Assembly (NCBI GenBank): GCA_963678705.1
Contig: OY783209.1
Location: 13,950,001 to 14,014,000, forward strand
Length of the DNA: 64,000 bases
Direction: 5' to 3'
From: Panorpa germanica
Lineage: Eukaryota > Arthropoda > Insecta > Mecoptera > Panorpidae
A program made the translations under genes and the position numbers. Shown here piece after piece: positions 58,216 to 64,000 of the stretch. The notes under the pieces were generated by a model, which was given only the letters and a program-made list of their open reading frames with translations, did not search any database and had not been told where the DNA came from. The first letter of the stretch is position 1. Every line of letters begins with the position of its first letter.

Positions 58216-58548
58216 TCTGAAATATAGTTTGTTAAATTATATGTTATTGTAAATTAAAATAAGACACTTCGAATTATGGATACACCTTTTTTTGTCAGCA
58301 CAATATTGAGGTTATGTTTTTAATTTATATGTGTCAAAAATTATTGAATTGTTTTGTAATTACGAAAATGTATTTACAAAAATAATAGCATATTCATATA
58401 ATTATAAGAAACATCAAAACTATATATACGAAACTAACTCACTTGTCTTTGTATGATTATGTACGGACTACTCAGGGCCCGGACCCAGGGGCCTATCACT
58501 TAGTCACCTATTTTAATTTTGGTTAAGTTTTTAGTGTTGTTTATTCTG
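58216..58548 (-). promoter_or_regulatory. Presumed 5' UTR and promoter of the gd-like protease gene
   Basis: Only about 330 bp separate the protease ATG from the gypsy integrase remnant, so the leader and promoter must lie here, in the mobile element, or behind an unseen 5' exon. No TATA box or initiator could be singled out in this AT-rich DNA. Confidence 0.3.
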
Positions 58549-58549
58549 T

Positions 58550-59290
58550 TTATAGTATCATTCTTTTTTTGATTATATTGTTTTGTATTTTATCATGCAA
58601 TATTTTCATATTACTATAGTAATCTTTTATTTTCTCTTGAACAATTTCAGTGCTGATAGTTAGATCAAATATATTTCTTCGATGTTGACTGCCATACAAT
58701 GCTTCCATAGGAGTTAGTTCCGTCACGGAATGAATTGTATTGTTATAGGCTATAATACAAATCAACATTATTTTAGTAGGATCTTCTTTACTTTGTGTTT
58801 TTAATATTCGATAGTTTTCAATAAGTGTGCTATGTAGCCTTTCGACGGGACTGTTTCCTGTGTGTCCAATTGGTGTTGTAAAATGCACATTTATTTTGTG
58901 TGTTCCTAGTAGTAGTTGTACTAGATGGTTCTTAAATTCTAATCCATTATCCATAATTATTGTTTGCGGTATTCCGTGGTGTTAAAATAGTTACAGAATC
59001 CCTTCAGTTATTTCTAAGTTAGTCTTTGCTTTGATGGGTTCTGCAATTGCAAACTTTGTTAATGGATCTAGCATTGTTGAAACGGCCTACTGGGTGTTTC
59101 AGTTAGATTCATAATAGTATCTAATGGCTTTCTGTTGTATTTACTACTTTTACAAAGAGTACAAGTGTCTACATAAGCTTCAATTTCTTTTTACGTATTA
59201 TACCAATAATATTTTTCATTTAACCTTTTTATTAAATCTGTATAATAGTATTTTAATTTGAATTTGTTGGTTATGAGTTTCAAAAGGTCT
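58550..59290 (-). pseudogene. Integrase of the degraded gypsy element
   Basis: The zinc-binding part is partly readable (LNEKYYWYNT, CTLCKSSKYNRKP). The core has MDNGLEFKNHLVQLLL (second Asp) and TTPIGHTGNSPVERLHSTLI, whose Glu in PVER is the third catalytic residue. It then reads AYNNTIHSVTELTPMEALYG. Stops and frame breaks before 58954 remove the first part of the core. Confidence 0.78.
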
Positions 59291-59894
59291 TTCGCTTTTG
59301 GGTATCCCTGTGGAGAAGAAGATGCCTTCTTGTATGTTATGTAGAGTTGTTTACATTCATTTCTTCGTTCGATAGAGATTCATTGTGTAAGCAGGGTTGT
59401 TATACAACGAGTCACTCTCTATTTCATAGTCGGTCATATTATTTATATGTTTAATAGTTCAATTCTTTATAAGGATTCGAATCCCAACACTATATTCGTA
59501 TATTATTTTAGATTTTTTTTCGACTAATTTGAATTTAGGTTAAATATTTTAAATTTAGATTGAATGTTTTAAATTTAAGTTGATTATAAGATCAAAAGGT
59601 TTTTTACTTCTGTATTTTAAGTACAGCGTATTTCTGTATACCAAGAGTTAAGCGTATGAAACGTGTTGATATAATTTTGCATATATTTAATTGTTTGTTT
59701 AATAATGATTTGTATTGATTATTTAGTCCAAAGTTTTTTTTTTTGTTTTATTTAAATAGTACGGTAATTATATAGTAGTTATTTAGGAGGTCAGTGTCAT
59801 AGCCCATTTGTTGTCATAATTTTAATTTAATTCTAAATAAAGTAAAATTTATTTAGTTTATTAAGTTTTCTATATTCGAGTATATAGATATTAT

Positions 59895-60925
59895 TTAAGT
59901 AAAGTTTTGGATGTTGATTTTTACTCTAATTATTTTTATCTGATGGATGTTAAAAATCATAATCTTTGCTTTGAGTGTCTTTGAATATCTTCTAAAAATG
60001 GCGTAAATGATTGTTTTTGTTGGTAAGGTATAAATGATGGTCTTTGTGGGAAATTTTGTTGATTTGGAATAAGCAATCAAAACAGATTGGTAGGGTATAT
60101 TTTGTGGTTTATATTGGAATGTTTTTAAACTTTGTATTGGTCTATCGGGTGTATGAGATGAGTAGTTTCTCCACTGCATGTGTTGCACGTTTTCTTCGTC
60201 TAACACATAAGCTCATGCCTGTTCCATTGACTTTGGCATTCTCGCTCTTATACTCTCTCCCATTTCTCTCAAACCTCTGGTAAAAGCTTTTAATATTACC
60301 GTTGTATACAGGTTTGACTTACCATTAAAGAGAGTTTCACAATCTTTTTGACTGCTGTTGGTTAATAGAGCTGCTATATGATCAGAGCATCTGTTAAAAA
60401 AGTCTTGCGTACTTTCTTGCGATTTCTGCATCAGTTCATTAATTTCTACGATAAGCGTTGCTTCATCCCTTTGATCAGAGAAGTTAGAAATTAATATTTT
60501 TTTAAGTTCGTCCCATGTATCAATCCGTCTACCTAACGTTACTCTTTCGGCGGATCCCTCTAACTTGGATAAAATTACTTCAACTATCCACGTTTTGATT
60601 TCACTAACTGCATTTCTAAACATGTAAACTATATTGTCTACTTGTCTTATAAAAGCATTTCATTTTGTTGGTTCTCCGTAAAATGTTTTAACAGTTTCAA
60701 AATAAGAATTGCTATAAGTGATATTGTCTACATTTTGTTGTTGTTGTGATTCAGCTATATCTTGCCTGAGTTGTATGAGTTGTCTTCTCTGCGATTTTAA
60801 TTGCTCTTGTAATTGTAATATTACGTTTTCCATTTTTAAATTTGTGTTATGTTCAATTTCGCTTAGTTCATTGTTTCATTATTATTATTTTTGTTATTTG
60901 TTTTAGTTCGTTATGACCCATAATG
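59895..60925 (-). pseudogene. gag of the degraded gypsy element
   Basis: The start is near 60920 (MGHNELKQ) or 60832 (MENVILQLQEQLKSQRRQLI). The frame then reads ITYSNSYFETVKTFYGEP, a stop near 60663, and AFIRQVDNIVYMFRNAVSEI with KTWIVEVILSKLEG. A capsid-like core follows (ERVTLGRRIDTWDELKKILI, then NFSDQRDEATLIVEINELMQ). The C-terminal part to 59895 is Thr/Lys/Ile-rich. It resembles gags of the 17.6/297/gypsy branch. At least two stops or frame breaks. Confidence 0.7.
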
Positions 60926-60934
60926 TTTATTATT

Positions 60935-61331
60935 ATTTATTATTTCTTTTTTTTTTTCTGAAAATGTAATAATTGGATATTAGGAATTTGTGAAAAGGAA
61001 TTTCAGAAATATTTACTACTTACAGTTGGATTACAAATATCATTAATGTAGATTTTATGATCTCTGTTTTCAAGATGTGATGGTTTTCTAGTTGTTCAGA
61101 GGTTAGCTGATATTCTCCATGGGGTTGTGCGATAGTCACGACTGCTTATGCACTTTTAACAAAAAATACACTTATTTTTTATTTTTATAAAACACTTCTT
61201 TTAATTATTTAAAAACTTTTAGTACGCTTCTTTTTTTTTTATTTAAACTTTCTACACTTTTTTTTTAAATGCCCTTTTGTGCACTATTTCTTTTTAATAC
61301 ACTTTTTAAACAATTATAATTTTAATACACT
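60935..61331. repeat. T-rich degenerate repeat upstream of gag
   Basis: From about 61150, CACTTTTT-type units recur every 20-45 bp, separated by A/T-rich spacers (61150, 61190, 61250, 61300, 61330). This may be leader or LTR sequence of the gypsy element or slippage-grown DNA. Not coding. Confidence 0.45.
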
Positions 61332-64000
61332 TTTTTTTTTTATTTACAAGGTAATTACAACTAAGCAAATTTGCTTATCTAGCAATTTTTATATATAATA
61401 AGTACAATACGTATTCCAGATCCAATCCACTGACTAGTTCCGAAAGATTTATATTACACACTTCTTATTGTGTGGTACAGTGGTAGATATCACAGGGTCA
61501 GGTCTTGAGGCTTGGTCCTCTTCAATCTACGCAGATCTGTTCTCGTATCGAGTAACTGCAATATTTCATTGTTGTGGTGGTCTTGTAGACGTAGCAAATG
61601 TCTACTCGCTGCCTTCTTGATTTCATCGTCTACAGTGGGCATCTTTAAGTCACGATGTAGATTTTCATTTCTGATGTACCATGGCGCATCTGTAATACTA
61701 CGCAGCACTTTATTTTGAAACGTTTGTATTTTCTTCAAATTGGTTTTCTTGGTACAACCCCACAGTTGTATACCATAGGTCCAAATGGGTTTCAGTATTT
61801 GGTTGTATAATACCAGCTTGTTATGCACGGTCAGCTGTGAGTGCCTTCCCATTAACCAATGCATTTTTCTGAGTTTAATATTTAGCTGCTCTCTTTTCAT
61901 TTTGACATGCTCCTTCCACTTGAGCTTCGCATCTAGTGTCATACCTAGGTATTTCGCTGTGTTGGAGTAAGGTATTGTTTGTGAGTTGAGGGTAACTGCG
62001 AAAGGAATAGTTTTCCTGTTTGTAAAATTTATGTGCGTTGATTTGGCTTCGTTCAGCTTAATTCGCCATTTCTTTGTCCACTTATAAACCTCATTAAGCG
62101 ATTGCTGCAGTTTACTATTCACTTCTTCTTCTTTCTTCCCAGTAACCATTATTGCAGTGTCATCTGCGAAGGTAGCTATTGTGGCATTCTCAGGTTGTGG
62201 AATATCCCTTGTATATAGTAAATACAAAACTGGTCCAAGGACGCTACCCTGGGGCACTCCTGCTTTTATTTGCTTTATCTCAGAGTACTCATCTTCTATT
62301 TTAACTCTAAAATGTCTACCTTTTAGATAGGATTTGAGAATGAGGTACCATTCAGCAGGTAAATCCTTTTGCAATTTGTGTTCTAGTCCTTGGTGTTATA
62401 CTTTATCAAACGCCTGTGCCACATCCAGAAAGACGCTGGAACATATTTGTTGCGTTTCAAGTGCTTTTTCGATGATATTAGTTATTCGATGAACCTGTTC
62501 TATTGTCGTGTGTTTATTTCTAAATCCGAATTGATGATCCGGAATTAGCCTTCTTTCATATATTATTGGCTTCAACCTTTTCAGGAGAAGTTTTTCAAAT
62601 ATTTTAGAAATAACTGGCAGTAGTGAAATTGGCCGGTAGCTCGTGACTTCATTTGGTGGTTTACCTGGTTTAAGTAACATTATCACCTCATCTACTTTCC
62701 ATTGGCTAGGGACGTATAGTAGTCTGATAGCTGCATTAAAATGATGTAGGAGTTTTCTCAGTGCTATATCCGGTAATTCTTTAATTACCTTACCCGTTAT
62801 AAGGTCAAATCCCGGGGCTTTTTTGGCATTCAAATTGGTCTTAATTATGTGTTTTAGTTCTTTGAGAGTTACTGGAAGAATTTTGAGGTTGTCTTTTTTT
62901 GCAGTGCGGGCGATGTCTTCTTCGGTAGTCTGTCGAGGATATGGCTTAAATGTTTTCTCTAGATATTCAGCGAATAGGTCTGCCTTTTGCTTGTTGTTGA
63001 CCATCCATGATCCGTCTTCTGTTTTGATGGGTGGGTTCTGGTTTTTCGGCCTTTTCAATGCTTTCGCTGCTTTCCATAATGAGTAGTCCGTTTCCTTGTC
63101 TGCAGAGAGCTTTCTCAGGTACCAAGCAAAGTTATCGTTCTTGATTTCTTTCAGCAGTTCTTTTAAACTATGTATTTAGAATGGTTTTGTCCTGGGGTGC
63201 TCTAGTAATTTGCCATTTCTTTCTAGCTTTTCTTTTTTTGTTGACAAGTTCTCTAACCTCTTTTGGAAAATTGATATTAAAATTTTCTTTTACTTTTATT
63301 TTTGGAGAATTTCGCCATGCCGCATTTTGAATTGCTTTTACTAAAATGTCAACATCGTCTTCCAGTTCTTTAGGTGTTTTCAGCGGTATTTGTAAATTTA
63401 TATCTTGTTCGAGATCTTTACGGTATCCTTCCCAGTCTGTTTTATGGTTAATGAGACTTGGTGGAGTACTTCTCATTATTATTGAACTACTAATGGTGAG
63501 TATGATCGGTGTGTGATCCGATGATATTCTTTCATCACTAACTATGTGCATGTAGTTTCTTGAGAGCCCTTTTGTTATATAGAAGTCAATGAGATCTGGA
63601 ATTTTTACATTATCTGTTGGCCAGTACGTTGGCATTCCCGTGGATAGGAACTCACACTTATAATCGCAACCTGCCTGATAGAGCTCCTTTCCTTTGGCCG
63701 TGGTTAAGCGAGAGCCCCAGAAAGTGTTTTTGGCGTTGAGATCTCCTCCAATGATAAATTTGTTGCCTAGAGTTTTAAAGAGATTTAAATAGTCTTGTTT
63801 TTTAAGATTATATCGTGGTGGACAATATATGGCTGCAATTTTGAATGCTTGGTTTTGTATTTTCATTGAAATTGTTGTAACTTGCATTTCTTCTATTTCA
63901 ATGTTTACTTCTGCATTGTGTTTTACTCTTTCGTGAATAATTATAGCTGTTCCTCCCCTCGCTTTATTTGCTGGATGATTTGATTTGTAAATGCGATAAT
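61332..64000 (-). mobile_element. Jockey-like LINE, continues beyond the window
   Basis: A poly(T) run at about 61331-61343 marks its poly(A) tail. About 145 bp of 3' UTR precede the ORF2 stop at 61490. The 5' end (ORF1, start of ORF2) lies beyond base 64000. The sequence is close to 42659-45779 where they overlap, and it supplies the 3' half which that copy lacks. Confidence 0.85.
61490..64000 (-). pseudogene. Jockey-like LINE ORF2, partial, with a frameshift and a nonsense codon
   Basis: Open from the window edge (GGTAIIIHERV at about 63950) through endonuclease motifs IIGGDLNAKNTFWGS and SSDHTPIIL to 63168. A frame break follows near 63060-63170, then RT parts: APGFDLITGKVIKELP, LLKPGKPPNEVTSYRPISLL and FLDVAQAFDKV. 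TAA at 62396-62398 replaces the Trp codon of DKVWH. The same frame resumes with GVPQGSVLGPVLYLLYTRDI, IATFADDTAIMV (YADD-type box) and LNEAKSTHINFT to the stop. No RNase H, as in the jockey clade. Only two lesions suggest recent loss of function. Confidence 0.88.

Larger units (their letters stand above)
58550..60925 (-). mobile_element. Degraded Ty3/gypsy LTR element
   Basis: Gag (about 60925-59895) and integrase (59250-58550) remain, in the right order for a minus-strand element. Protease, reverse transcriptase and RNase H are gone, and 59300-59895 is AT-rich with only traces of coding. I could not find paired LTRs, so the outer limits are those of the recognisable coding. It is of a different lineage from the element at 40861-47982. 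Confidence 0.7.

Noticed and set aside
38740..58011. Host genes within intron 1
   Set aside because: All substantial ORFs there belong to mobile elements.
57955..58215. 86-codon ORF as a small secreted protein
   Set aside because: A consensus donor (GTAAGTAT) ends the conserved part after codon 68, and exon 2 continues the domain in phase.
58550..61331. Paired LTRs for the degraded gypsy element
   Set aside because: I compared the flanks by eye and found no convincing direct repeat; the LTRs may be lost or beyond recognition.

Overview
This is a stretch of AT-rich eukaryotic nuclear DNA from an arthropod, most likely an insect. The evidence is a GT-AG spliced protease gene of the insect gastrulation-defective (gd) type, a metazoan ariadne-1 ubiquitin ligase copy, and a dense, layered load of insect-type transposable elements (jockey-like, I-like and other LINEs, Ty3/gypsy LTR elements, hAT, Tc1/mariner-pogo, Harbinger-like, TTAA-target elements and MITEs). 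An AT-rich hymenopteran or similar insect would fit; the species cannot be fixed from the sequence.

Layout. 1-1900: degenerate satellite array followed by an (AT)n run. 2000-4100: dispersed repeats, one MITE and a LINE reverse-transcriptase scrap. 4507-6033 (+): uninterrupted ariadne-1-like RBR E3 ligase ORF with an Arg where the catalytic His is expected. 6400-8000: two small inverted-repeat elements. 8097-9597 (-): frameshifted leucine-rich-repeat membrane protein. 10150-10600: 25-bp minisatellite.

11398-58215 (-) is the main host gene: a gd-like secreted serine protease of 470 codons in eight exons (58215-58012, 38739-38574, 28440-28209, 25740-25559, 18455-18360, 13006-12819, 12565-12421, 11597-11398). 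The exon phases join without a break and give one reading frame with the His/Asp/Ser triad. Its introns, up to 19.3 kb, hold almost everything else in the window.

The introns are nested transposon deposits. Intron 5 has a hAT carrying a Harbinger-like MITE (TTA target), another MITE and a broken LINE. Intron 4 has a LINE ORF1 split by a hAT remnant, a LINE RNase H region split by a second LINE, stacked MITEs and a 5'-inverted (twin-primed) LINE. Intron 2 has a LINE (30658-38232) split by a TA-target pogo-like element and by a TTAA-target element with a Mutator-like transposase remnant; the LINE extends to within about 350 bp of exon 2. Intron 1 has a composite TTAA-target transposon (38804-49650). 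It encodes a CXC-type cysteine-rich protein fragment and contains a LINE and a gypsy LTR element, which itself contains a jockey-like LINE. An apparently intact I-like LINE (49695-55452) with a 1242-codon ORF2 follows.

Upstream of the protease (58550-64000) lie a degraded gypsy element and a jockey-like LINE that runs off the window edge. Target-site duplications allow many insertions to be ordered in time. No rRNA, tRNA or CRISPR array was recognised.
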